Assembly (NCBI GenBank): GCA_905221605.1
Contig: CAJNDS010002281.1
Span: 365,552 to 429,551, forward strand
Direction: 5' to 3'
Length of the DNA stretch: 64,000 nt
Origin: Symbiodinium natans
Lineage: Eukaryota; Sar; Dinophyceae; Suessiales; Symbiodiniaceae
In this document: in pieces, positions 53,901 to 62,329 of the stretch
Layout of the letters: every line of letters starts with the position of its first letter
How positions within the stretch are numbered: the stretch's first letter is position 1
Position numbers and translations under genes: made by a program
Notes under the pieces: generated by a model
The model's database searches: none
What the model was told of the DNA's origin: nothing
What the model saw: the letters and a program-made list of their open reading frames with translations, nothing else

Positions 53901-54125
53901 CATAACCAAACAGCCATTTTCAAACCATAAGAGCTGGTCCAGCGAAGATCTTACTCCCACCTGACACATTCCATTGATCACGGTGAGGTTCGCCCCAAAC
54001 TCTAAAACCAACCAGAGGGGAATAATCAGGGGCCCATTGTCCTCCCTGATCAACGTCCCTTTCTCTGTCATCTTCATAGCCACACCACCAAGCGCGCTTT
54101 GCACATTAACAGTAGTGTCCGGCAA
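50904..54125 (-). CDS. pol: Copia protease, cytosine-methyltransferase-like domain and integrase
   Basis: 1073 codons. Protease about residues 125-250, catalytic DSGA at 146-149. Methyltransferase-like domain about 340-560: VVVHRFSGK (motif I-like), EVLELDL, VVGGPPCRTVSRLR with the C5-methyltransferase motif IV proline-cysteine (C400), and GMESPGDPE (motif VI-like). Integrase about 636-960: zinc site H640-x4-H645-x6-C652-x2-C655; catalytic D679, D829 and E865 with the usual D-x35-E. Acidic insert (718-760) inside the integrase. The frame is the same as gag but separated from it by TGA (54291-54293) and TAG (54132-54134); the sequence between them is open. TTG at 54125 is not a real start. Ends at a frameshift in an A6 run, not a natural stop. 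Confidence 0.92.
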   Translation of the reverse strand: MPDTTVNVQSALGGVAMKMTEKGTLIREDNGPLIIPLWLVLEFGANLTVINGMCQVGVRSSLDQLLWFENGCLVMEYKTAEKMVLHAERQCASWSHSQWRNGRADCGVGSSDTTLLSKQGEGRGVCVLHVARVSDTNECSGMGMLDSGASHPLRSLRPGEELPQQKVLVSLTVGSREMCITKGGTLVTPEEVDPLVPIGKASALVGLRVQWRGGKCTASHPVLGELRFRDLNGCPCLEKDVALQIIDEMDWCSPKQVLRVARMVQGCPNTDNEVAVKASLQSAARTASANEEEFAQACWRFLRWYYGDVPEHMLMELLPHGDIAALPFNRHKRRRVARAKRVVVHRFSGKQKWHFPSRDVEVLELDLKKGGDLHNPSVWKYLLHLAAEGKVVAVVGGPPCRTVSRLRGEDGGPPVLHRRCGPERFGLKSLPWPHQELAQKDGILLLKMLFLYDMAVHSWCGIAGVINGSSVFFGMESPGDPELIGKDFSQNYKTVLSAEDLVDGSQKGISSPTFWSWPEVKCFRERYGMYAAHFDQGALGHALVKPTTFLVSDAGLWESLEQVRVVVPWSATFASTLEERIGQSSVWARWAFGLVKRIRHRLTQWLQEGDAERETMLSKKEEQEGMLRRLTADERAFRDHCLRGHIPFRRDCQICVSAAGKERRHLRRKHGDAYTLSLDLAGPYKCSKDAHQQKPRHAVIGVYQFPMLDPNVGRPPEKEEDTGEVEDQVEDGGAGVGEWLGDAAANFEEEDSEPVEPAPVLEAEVLKIQASEKSWKELKDHLTQPVRMINFVMVEPIVDKQQTTVLSAVQRMMVRLQRLGYPVLRIHSDRAGEFVNARFRSFCETRLIYRTTGDPGVPQKNGRAEACVGLFKRGVRSLLKEARLGPAYWALAARHWSMLRWHKAERELGLNPKALLPFGAQIQVKRRPWELLGPDGTKKGRQWVDRTQPALLLGPCDDLPGGYWVEAQGTAKDPDELVLFPCTTIFSNIKEPPELELEGVAEEQEPSPPEHRLKGKKPALRFADEEGPPLPPPRDPPVRHRLVSKSPASSLRVHVGSLRSLRKRGESPPLEIF
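52446..53108 (-). other. Cytosine C5-methyltransferase-like domain inside Copia pol
   Basis: Region between protease and integrase, where canonical Copia has no domain. GGPPCRTVSRLR (catalytic Cys codon 52926-52928) preceded by a Rossmann-like FSG and an acidic ELD, and followed by an ESP(G)DP motif, reproduces motifs I, II, IV and VI of DNMTs in order. Motifs VIII-X and a target-recognition domain are not obvious in the 300 bp after it, so it may be divergent or inactive. Confidence 0.65.
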
Positions 54126-54290
54126 ACATTCCTAAAGCGTCCGCGCAAGATGCGTAGCAGCTGTATCCACCAACGCCACTCTCCTTCCATGCTGAAAACT
54201 CCAGGACCACATAACATCCGAATACTGGGATCCCCACTTGATGCTGACTGCGCTGTTGACAGTTTCATAGATTTCAGCACCTCTAATACT

Positions 54291-56190
54291 TCAGCAATGA
54301 CCTGATTGGGCGTTGATGGTGATGAGGGACTTGCAGAACCTTTTTCTGATCCGGCATTTCACCGCCTCATCTCCTCCATCAGCCACTTCTGCCTTTCTGG
54401 CATTTCCCCATTTCGCACCTTTGCCGCCTTTCCCTCCTTTGGGAGAATTCCCTTTGGGTTTATTTCTTTCCGAATTCGGATCTGCGTTGAGACCGGCTCC
54501 ATCCTTGTATGGACGCTGCGGCTGTAAATGGCCAACGGCCCCACATTCAAAACATCTTCCGCGCTCCAGGGAGTCCTTGTCGTGGCGAAACTTGCAGCAT
54601 GAACCAAACTTGCAGCCTGCATCAGTCTTTCCATATATCCAACAGAAAGGACGTTCACCATCATTGCTGTACCTTTTTCCTTTCCCCTTGCCTTTGTCAC
54701 CCTCCTCTGTCTCGTCACCAGTTCCCTTTTGGGCTTTGTTTAACCTTGCTCTTTTCTTGGCGTCCGAGTCCTGCTTCACCTCCTGATCACCAGCACTATG
54801 CAACAGCAGTTCAAACTCTGCTTGTAACATCTCAGCTAGTTTTGTCGCAGTTTCAGAGGTCGGAGAGTAGTCCACCCCCAATTTCTCCCGAAAGGATGCC
54901 ACTCTGAAATGAACCGTAGGGTGTTTTGCCAGCAATGTTGACGATAAAACATCCAATCCCTTGATAAGCAGGGTAGCATCTGGCTCAGATGCTTTGAGTT
55001 CCCTTAACCGGGATCGCCACTGCGCCCATTGTCGCGCCCCCTTGATTGCTTCGGAAACAGAGGTTGCTGATGATGGCTGCACCAAGAAGTTCAACATTGT
55101 ACTGCGCTCGTGAGCTCCACCTGGCTGATAGACCGTTAGCAGCTTATAAAATATCATCGTAGATCCCAGCATCCGAGTGGAAACTATCTCAGTCTTCAAC
55201 CTCTCTGGAATCGCCTGTAGCAGCAGGGACACCGCCCTTTGCTCCAACAAAACGTGCGCAGTCCGAACCACCTTGAGCCCTTCCAGCTCGGCCTTGATGC
55301 CCAACCTTTCCAGCGGGGAGACACTCAACCATTTGCCACACGCTTCATACGCCCTTGAATAGACGCATTGCCACCACACTCTACCTGTATCCGTCAGCGA
55401 GGACAACATTGGTTCGATCATTGCGATCCAATCTCCTAACGCCGTAGGGTTAGTTGGAGTGTATTCTGCCAAAGTAGGCAGACTCATCACATGCTTCCCT
55501 AGAGCCTCTGGACGTTCCAACCCATACATATCACCAGTTGGCGGTGTTGACCGAGGAACTACTGCTCCTTGGGGCAAACTCACACCACCGGTAGGCCTCG
55601 GCAGAGACCCGCATCCCGCACCAGACGTAGGCACTGTGAGTGGAACCTTTTCCAATTCCAATTTTCCAGCAACCATTTTCCACCGATACGGAACACCCTC
55701 CACCATTGTGTGTCCACCTGGACCTGCAGCATCCACATGTGACGACACCTCCCGAGCAGAAACAAAGCCGGGTGGATTCGTTTGATGAATCGCCGCACCA
55801 TCACTTCCTGCTGGTAGGGGAACAACTGGAACCTGTGTTAGACCTGGCGCACCTCCCATATATCCATGGCCGGTAGAGATCGCTTGAGGATGATTCAGCG
55901 GCGGTAACCTTGAGGGTTTCTTCCCTTCAGGTAAATGCAACATTGGCACTTCTTTTTCCACCTCCACCTTGACATCCTCCGGCATCGGTTGAAGGTTGCA
56001 GATTCGCTGCTGGCACCGGAACCACTTCGTTTTCCGCCTGAGAAGTTTGTTGCACCACTGCAACCTCTCTACCATCCGTCAGCGCTTGCGCCACTTGTTG
56101 CCGTTCTTCACCCCTTTCACCACGATTTTCTTCGGCTTCATTGGCCACAGGTGAAAGTCCAGGTTCTGAGCGACGCCGCATCATATCCAT
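54291..56190 (-). CDS. gag: Copia gag, with N-terminal frameshift
   Basis: ATG at 56190 lies 61 bp after the 5' LTR and reads MDMMRRRSEP. About 65 codons on (near 55990) the frame shifts into the long frame ending at 54291. A capsid-like helical region spans about residues 195-430 of that frame. Then come a basic linker (KGKGKGKR), a CCCH-type zinc site (C478/C488/C494/H498) and a zinc knuckle CFECGAVGHLQPQ whose last cysteine is arginine (R521). Ends at TGA 54291-54293, but the same frame continues into pol, so gag and pol were originally one frame. Confidence 0.88.
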
Positions 56191-56235
56191 TGCGTTGAAC
56201 AAGGACAAAATTTCTACGAACCCACAGGGAGCCTA

Positions 56236-56251
56236 ATTTGGGCTCATAACC
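56236..56251 (-). other. Primer-binding site for initiator tRNA-Met fragment
   Basis: The + strand reads GGGCTCATAACC (56240-56251) right next to the 5' LTR, identical to the anticodon arm of eukaryotic initiator tRNA-Met (CAT anticodon within CTCATAA). The element thus pairs with the internal half-tRNA, as in Drosophila copia, not with the tRNA 3' end. Confidence 0.8.
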
Positions 56252-56448
56252 TACGGGGGGCAACCGAAAGGGGAAAAGAACTCAACCCTGACAGTCGCCA
56301 AGAGTTTCACCCTGGACCAACCAAAACCAACAACACAAACCCAAACCACAGGGCACTCTACTTTTTCTTTCAGGCACATGGCCCAATCTTGAGCCAAAAT
56401 GTTTATCGGGTGTTTCAACCTTTCAACTTATACAATGCATCCTCCGCA
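56252..56448 (-). repeat. 5' LTR of Copia element
   Basis: 197 bp; differs from the 3' LTR by one substitution (caAcct versus caCcct on the + strand) and one extra G. TATAAG (56432-56427) lies 23 bases before the spliced-leader-like stretch (56409-56388), a plausible promoter and start. Confidence 0.93.
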
Positions 56449-56453
56449 CCCTA
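56449..56453. repeat. Target-site duplication, 5' side of element
   Basis: CCCTA, the start of a CCCTAAACCCTAAACC run; pairs with 47313-47317. Confidence 0.8.
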
Positions 56454-56739
56454 AACCCTAAACCTTAAACCCTAAACCCTAAACCCTAATGACGGTTCCA
56501 GCCCCTCCCCCCCCCCCACCCCTCACAGCTGCAGAGATGTGGACCGAGGTCGTAGAAACCCCGAAGCCCTAAACCTTTTGGAATTCCCGGCAACCGTAGA
56601 AACCCTAGACAAGCTCGGAAGGCCCCTAGAACCTGAAACCCAAACCCTGGAAACCCTAGAAAGCCTAAACCCAAACCGGAACCCTAAACCCTATCCCCTC
56701 GAGCCCTCAGCCCTAAGCCCTCAACCCCCAAAACCCAAA

Positions 56740-56800
56740 ACCCTAAACCCTAAACCCCAAACCCCAAACCCCAAACCCCAAACCCCAAACCCCAAACCCC
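56740..56800. repeat. CCCTAAA/CCCCAAA array
   Basis: Short array of mostly CCCCAAA units just before the candidate exon at 56809. Confidence 0.85.
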
Positions 56801-56808
56801 TACCTCAG

Positions 56809-56899
56809 AGGCTTCGAACCAGAGTCTGGCGGTGGCGACCGCGGCCGAAGTGGGAGGCACTACTGGAGTTCTTTGTTCGAGGAGCAAGAATTCAGTGAC
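56809..56899 (+). CDS. Candidate exon (basic, helical)
   Basis: CCCTACCTCAG, then RLRTRVWRWRPRPKWEALLE and FFVRGARIQ before TGA. A second frame (ASNQSLAVATAAEVGG and onward) is also open. TTTAGGG follows at 56905. Frame choice uncertain. Confidence 0.35.
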
Positions 56900-56989
56900 A
56901 AGGAGGGTTTAGGGTTTCGGGTTTAGGGCTTAGGGTTTAGGATTTAGGGTTTAGGGTTTAAAGTTTGGGGCTTAGGGCTCCATTTATCT

Positions 56990-58050
56990 ACTATCTTGGG
57001 GGGCGTGCCTCATGTTTTGGGTTATGAGCTGCTATTTTGTAGGCTTTGCGAGTCACAGGATTAAATTCTCATAATAAGGATGCTTAAGGTTTTGGCTTCA
57101 GGGTTGACGGTTTCGGGTTTGAGGTACTATCTTGTCTACCATATAACCACTGAAGCCCTAAACCCTAAGCTCTAAGCCCTATACCCTCAACCCTATTCCG
57201 GAAACTCAAATAAAGTGCCCGACCAAGAGCCCAGGCTACAGGCCGTGGCTTCTAGGGTATTCTGGGTAAAAAGCTTTGCAGGGGGGCTTGAGGGCTCCCT
57301 GCGAAGTTTGGGGTTTAGGGCTTAGGGTTTGGGGTTCAGTCCGTAACCCTAAACCACAATAAACTCTTCAACTTATGTCGTCTTGGGGCTGACATCTCTC
57401 AGGCTGATTCAGACTCTGCCTCGGATATACGGGCCATATTTGGAACGTGTTAACGGAAACCTTTAGGGGTACAACCTTAGGGGTACGAGTCTTACCCCTT
57501 GACTGATTTCGGCCCTGATGTTTCAGTCTCCCAAAACTTGGACACTGTCTGGACGTCGGGGTTAAAGGTTGAGGGTTTATTCATATCAGAAACAGGGTAT
57601 GTACTACTATGTAGTGTTGGGTTCCTTCAAGTTTCTTCAAGTTAGAAACAGGGCACGTATTGCCATATAGTATACGATTCCTGTCAACATTGGTGAGTGT
57701 ATAGCCGGGGTGTCATTTTGGGGTGCTTAGTGCGAATCCAAGCGGTCCCACGTTCATAAGATCCACGACCTCGCGTCCGTAGCTGGCCCTCCTTCGTATG
57801 CGGCACCTATCATGGGTTAGATCAGAAAGTATAGAGCACCCGAAACCCCAAACCCCACATTATGCAAGGGTTCCTTTCCTTCTCGACACTACTTGCAGGC
57901 CAACGCTCACCTAAACCCTTAAGCCTTAACCCTTGAACCCTTGAACCCTAAACCCTTACACCCTAAACCCGAAACCGCCAGACCTCCTGCCGGTCTCTTC
58001 GAAGTCGATGGTGGTGGTCAACGACCTTGCTAAGGCCGCCTTGCCTGCCA
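56990..58050. other. Unique spacer, no gene recognised
   Basis: Few heptamers. AGAAACAGGGYAYGTAYT occurs twice (57588 and 57644) as part of a diverged 60-bp direct repeat. No coding evidence. Confidence 0.4.
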
Positions 58051-58054
58051 ACTT

Positions 58055-58175
58055 CTTGGTAGCCCAGTGGTACTCCTTTTCTCTCTTTTTGGGTTGCAAG
58101 GGTTCCCTTATAAAGGAATCCAACCCCAACAAACGGTACCCTTTTCAGAATCTGCTTGCTGGGCTCCCAGACTCA
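58055..58175 (+). mobile_element. SINE/introner-like element
   Basis: TTGGTAGCCCAGTGGTACTC at the left and TGCTTGCTGGGCTCCCAGA at the right; the centre resembles the introner at 39517-39653 (GGTTCCCTTATAAAG, CCAACCCCAA, GTACCCTTTT). It lies upstream of the kinase gene, where it could be an intron of an unseen 5' exon. Confidence 0.6.
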
Positions 58176-58478
58176 AACCCCCCCGAGCCCTTGCACCCTG
58201 AGCCCATAGGCCCCGTAATTGTTTTTCTTTTGAGCCCCGGAATTGCCAGACAAAGCTGCAGAAGCCACCCCAAGCAGTTAAGGGCGTGAACCCTCGACCA
58301 TCTACCCTTATAAGGCCACGACCCATCCCTCCGAGCTTTGTAGGTAGGCCCATGGGATGTTATAAATTGTCCCTTACTGGCTTTCAGAGTTTCATATTCA
58401 ATTATATGTTTTCAGAGGGTTTAGCGGGCCCCCCTCCGAGTTAACCAACCAACTAAAGCAAGTCATAGTCCTTTGATC

Positions 58479-59966
58479 ATGGCGCAGCATGAATGGTCGC
58501 TGGTCTCCGTCCAAAATGGGATGTTGTGGCTGGCCGCCCTTTGCTGCTTGTGCTACGTGCCCATAGGATTCCCATGTGCACCTCGCTCCTGGGACCTTGT
58601 GTACCGTTTGATGAGTTTCGTGGGTTTCGTGCTTCATCTCTCCGCCGCGCTCTTCCCAACGCGGAGAACGGTGATGTGGATGCGCACGTGCCTGATGATG
58701 CATTCAGTGGGTATGTGTCTTCTCTCATGGCTCTGGTGCTTAGACTTTGGAGAATGGGCCATTGCAATGCTGATCTCGTCTGCTTACCAAGTGCTGGCAG
58801 GCTTGGTCTTTGTTAGGCAGTTCGTGGTGTCACACGTGATGTTCCACCTATTCGGTAATCTTTTCTGGTACATGGTTCCGACCACGTCTCACGTCTCGAT
58901 GGCAGCAGGCAGGCAGTTGGCAACCGCACTGGTGGTTTGTGGTACCCTTTTTGTTGTGGGGATGCTGGGTCTGAGTGAAGGGCTGATCCGCCGTTTTACC
59001 AGAAAACTCATGACCTTGCTTGCCATGCCCCTTGAAGATCTTGAGGAGGAGCTGCAGCTCTTGTCGAGGTCATCGGGCCAACAAACAAGCTCATCTTCCC
59101 AATCAGTCTCGCCCCTCTCACGAACGCTCAGCAATCTGCCGGACGGTCTAGAAGTACACGAATATGTCGGTCGCGGCTCTTTTGGCAGAGTCTTTTTCTG
59201 CACTTGGCATGGCAAGAAAGTCGCAGCCAAGGAAATGAGGTGGGACGCGCATCGTTTGGGCAGAGTCGACCCAGTCCGAGAGGCGAAGCTGTCTTTGAAG
59301 TTGTCCCACGGGAATCTTGTCCAGGCATACAACTTCTTTCACGATACGGGCGCCGACCGAACTACGCAGACTATACTGATCCTGCAGGAATGGTGCGACA
59401 AAGGCACTTTGCATAGGTTTTGTGACGTACCCCGTTGGCATGGAGATGGGTTGAGGTACGTCAAGAGTATCATGTCCGACGTGGGGCACGCCTGCAACTA
59501 CTTGCATTCACGTGACGTCATTCATGCTGATCTTACCTCGAACAACGTGCTCCTGCAAACACGAGCCTTGCCGGTAGATGGGGCAGTTGAATTCGTGGCT
59601 AAGGTATGCGACTTCGGTCTGTCTCGTGTGTTGGACGAAGGCGCTTCAGAGTTGCTTACGTCTCAGCTGGGTACAGTTTCTCACATGCCACCAGAACTCT
59701 TCGAGGGCAGCCGGAGTCTAAGCAAGAGCGCCGATATCTATGCCGCCGGAGTCTTATTATACGAGGTCCTGCTCGGGGAGATGCCTTACAAAGATTCGAC
59801 GGTGCCGCAGATTATTGTCTCCGTTTCCCAAGGAAACGGTCTTCAACTTCCTGTAGGAGTCCCGGAAGTGTTGCGCCGGGTCTTTGAGCAATGCCTTTCA
59901 CGATCGCCAGATCATCGTCCGTCTGCCGATGCACTAGTGTCGCAATTCGCGGAGTGGACATGGTGA
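58479..59966 (+). CDS. Membrane-anchored TKL-like protein kinase
   Basis: Intact single-exon gene of 495 codons; ATG 58479 is the first in frame after a TTG. The N-terminal 170 residues contain about six hydrophobic segments (numbered from that TTG: 14-33, 43-61, 67-90, 95-118, 120-137, 148-169), followed by a serine-rich linker (196-222). Kinase domain 229-495: glycine loop GRGSFGRV (233-240), K253 in AAKE, E270, catalytic loop HADLTSNN (D353, N358), DFG at 380-382, MPPE for APE, DIYAAGV (D421) and R482. HRD arginine is replaced by alanine. All catalytic residues are present, so it is probably active. A multi-pass sensor kinase signalling from a membrane is a reasonable inference. TKL (RAF/MLK-like) fits best; the substrate is unknown. 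Confidence 0.88.
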   Translation: MAQHEWSLVSVQNGMLWLAALCCLCYVPIGFPCAPRSWDLVYRLMSFVGFVLHLSAALFPTRRTVMWMRTCLMMHSVGMCLLSWLWCLDFGEWAIAMLISSAYQVLAGLVFVRQFVVSHVMFHLFGNLFWYMVPTTSHVSMAAGRQLATALVVCGTLFVVGMLGLSEGLIRRFTRKLMTLLAMPLEDLEEELQLLSRSSGQQTSSSSQSVSPLSRTLSNLPDGLEVHEYVGRGSFGRVFFCTWHGKKVAAKEMRWDAHRLGRVDPVREAKLSLKLSHGNLVQAYNFFHDTGADRTTQTILILQEWCDKGTLHRFCDVPRWHGDGLRYVKSIMSDVGHACNYLHSRDVIHADLTSNNVLLQTRALPVDGAVEFVAKVCDFGLSRVLDEGASELLTSQLGTVSHMPPELFEGSRSLSKSADIYAAGVLLYEVLLGEMPYKDSTVPQIIVSVSQGNGLQLPVGVPEVLRRVFEQCLSRSPDHRPSADALVSQFAEWTW

Positions 59967-60036
59967 TTTGGACTTTTTTGAACCAAAAGAGCACGGCCAT
60001 TCCAAGCATTTTTATATGGGTTAGGTTTTAGGCTAG

Positions 60037-60228
60037 GGTTTAGGGTTTAGGGTTTACGGTTGGGGTTTGGGGTTTAGGGTTTCGGGCACCCATGTGTTCA
60101 CGCATGTTTGGGCCCTTCTGGATGGGGCCCAGAATGACATGCAGAGAGCTTGGGCTTGTGCGGCTCGGGAGTGGTCAGGGCCCGGTTTTATAGGGATTAG
60201 GCTGTTTAGGGTTTGCAGGGTAGGGTTT
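60037..60228. other. TTTAGGG units and unique DNA
   Basis: A few heptamers after the kinase stop codon, then unique DNA. No polyadenylation or second gene recognised. Confidence 0.4.
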
Positions 60229-60304
60229 GGGAACTATACTAACAGTCCTTAATAGGGATTATTTTCTGGTGCACTATGATCCCTATTAAGGACTGTTAGT
60301 ATCC
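60229..60304. mobile_element. Inverted-repeat element, family B (copy 4)
   Basis: GGGAACTATACTAACAGTCC and GGACTGTTAGTATCCC with inner TTAATAGGGATTAT/ATGATCCCTATTAA: an almost perfect 76-bp hairpin and the best-preserved inner part of the family. Confidence 0.8.
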
Positions 60305-60309
60305 CAAGG

Positions 60310-61900
60310 TAGGGCGTATAGGGTTGGTAGGTTTTCTTTATAACAACGTACCCGTAACCCCGAGACTTCAGCACACCTTGATCAGCGAATCTCCCGTAAG
60401 CAGAAATAGCAATCCTCGTCTGGTCTAAAGTTCTAAGGGCAGTTACATGGTCCCTGAATATGGGCCCTTAAACGGCGACCCCTTCTATGCCCTTGTATAC
60501 CCAACAAAACCCAAGGCCCCATACTTCAGAACCCGTTTCAAGAAGGCAGGGACTAGATCAAGGGACTACCCGATCACCATGTCATCACCTTACAAAGCCC
60601 TTAAGCCTACTTTTTGTAGGTTACCGAAAGTTAGAATTGAAGAGCCTACCAAAAAGTAGAATTTGGGTTCTTAAAGCAGGGTGCTTTAAGGGTCTTGCAG
60701 GGTTTTGCCAGGGCCGAAGGGGCAAGTCGCATCCAGGGCTTCTTGATCCCACGCGCCCAAGGCTGGAGCCTTTCCTAAACCCTTAGCCCTGAAGTCCTAA
60801 ACCATATTTTGGGGTTTAGTGGTTAGGGTTTTGAAGTTTAGGGTTTAGAGTTTAGGGGTTAGGGTTTAGGGTGTGAATCGGTTTAGGGTTTAGGGTGTGA
60901 ATCGGAAATTTCCCCGGATTCTTCACGCGCCGCTGTTGTCTGAAGTCTCCTTCTCGACAGGGGGGCTCACACCCTTCGAGGGCCATGAGAACCCAGCTGC
61001 GCAGAGAGAAGTCCAGACCCTCAAGTCCCCTCGCCCTAAACCCTAAACCCTAAACCCTAGGGTCTTGGGTTTAGGGTTTAGGGTTTAGGGTTTAGGCTTT
61101 GTCGGGTTAGGGTTTTTCGGACCTTGGAAGCCAGACTGTTTTCTCCAGCTTGCGAACTCGCCGCGGATGTTCCAGGCCATTGCCAACAAGCCCTGAACTT
61201 GTCAGCCGCAAGGGATCTGATGGACTGCTGTTTTCGGGTTTCGGGTTTAGGGTTTAGGGTTTAGGGTTTAGGGTTTAGGGTTTGGGGTTTGGGGTTTAGG
61301 GTTGAGGTGTTAGGGTCCTCAGCAGGTCTGGTGGTGCCCGGGAGAGACGGGTATCGTGTGAACTTTGTGGCTATTTCCGAATGGCCCCAGCATCCCTTCG
61401 GTTCGTTTGGGGTTTTAGTGTTTAGGGTTTAGGGTTTAGGGTTTAGGGAGGGTTTGGAATCAAAGGTTTTGGGTTCTAGAGACTCTGTGACAAGGAGGCT
61501 GCTTGCCAAGATTGCGGCCAGCAGTCGTCCCGCGCCTCGTCCCGCACATGCCATCTTGGAAGCCCCTTAAACCCTAGACCCTAGGGTTTAGGGTTTAGGG
61601 TTTAGGGTTTAGGGTTTAGGGTTTAGCGTTCAGGGTTTAGGGTTTAGGGTCTAGGGTTTGGGTTTAGGGAAACCATAAGCCCTAATCGCCAGTACCCCCA
61701 AAACCCCCAAATCCATGAGTCTTGGAATTCGAAATCCGAAACCCTATACAGAAGCATTTTAGGCTTAGGCAATCAGCCAAAACCCGCAAGGCTGTTCCGA
61801 AAGCAAGCCCAACAAAGCCTCTCAGATGTTTGCAATGCCCCTGATCAGGAATAGGGTTTCTGTAGGGTTCAGGGCTTCCCAAAACTGCCCCTGAACCCTA
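60310..61900. other. Islands and heptamer arrays, no clear gene
   Basis: TTTAGGG at 61064-61095, 61247-61300, 61415-61450 and 61585-61650. One island (61488-61560) has CAAG|GAGGCTGC and a cysteine-bearing frame (EAACQDCGQQSSRASSRTCH) that could be an upstream exon of the transporter below; evidence is thin. Confidence 0.35.
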
Positions 61901-61916
61901 AACCCGAAACCGTAAA

Positions 61917-61998
61917 CCCCAAATCCCAAACCCTAAACCCTAAACCCTAAACCCTAAACCCTAAACCCTAAACCCTAAACCCTAAACCCTAAACCCTA
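61917..61998. repeat. CCCTAAA array
   Basis: About 11 perfect copies upstream of the first transporter exon. Confidence 0.9.
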
Positions 61999-62032
61999 AA
62001 TTTCATGCCAAGAACAGAAAGCTTAGGTGCAG

Positions 62033-62091
62033 GCTTCGAGTACCACAAGGAGCCATTTCCCCTGGATTGGCAGCACGACGGCCTCACCGCA
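62033..62091 (+). CDS. TauE/SafE-like transporter, candidate exon 1
   Basis: GCTTAGGTGCAG, then 2 bases, FEYHKEPFPLDWQHDGLTA, then GC donor (ACCGCA|GCTGGC), phase 0. A lumenal segment ending in (H)K-x-x-FPL-(x)D just before the first membrane helix fits algal TauE/SafE (sulfite exporter) proteins as I remember them. Joins in frame to 63137-63194. Earlier exons not identified. Confidence 0.5.
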
Positions 62092-62172
62092 GCTGGCCGC
62101 ACCCAACCCTGAGCCCTCAACCCCCGAAGCCGAAACCCTAGAATCCTAAACCCTAAGTAAGCCCTAACTCGG

Positions 62173-62290
62173 GTTTAGGGTTTAGTGTTTAGGGTTTAGG
62201 GTTTAGGGTTTAGGGTTTAGGGTTTAGGCGAAGCCCTAAGCCCTAAGCCCTAAGCCCTAAGCCCTAAGTCCTAAGCCCTAAGCCCTAAGC
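62173..62290. repeat. TTTAGGG then CCCTAAG arrays
   Basis: G-rich heptamers (62173-62228) followed by the variant CCCTAAG (62233-62290), within the proposed first transporter intron. Confidence 0.85.
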
Positions 62291-62329
62291 CCAGGGCCCT
62301 GACACGTTGCTATTTGCCCGTGTACTTTT

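Larger units (their letters stand above)
47318..56448 (-). mobile_element. Ty1/Copia LTR retrotransposon, 9131 bp
   Basis: Near-identical 196/197-bp LTRs, 5-bp TAGGG target duplication, primer site, polypurine tract and a Copia-order polyprotein (integrase before reverse transcriptase) on the minus strand. Order: 5' LTR, gag, protease, cytosine-methyltransferase-like domain, integrase, 2OG/Fe(II)-oxygenase-like domain, reverse transcriptase, partial RNase H, Cys/His tail, 3' LTR. The LTRs differ by one substitution and one G in a homopolymer, indicating recent insertion, yet the coding frame is broken in at least seven places. It sits in a TTTAGGG-like repeat. Confidence 0.95.

Noticed and set aside
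48859-53905. Several + strand open frames of 70-180 codons across the retrotransposon
   Set aside because: They are antisense shadows of gag-pol, with low-complexity S/P/H composition and no domains.
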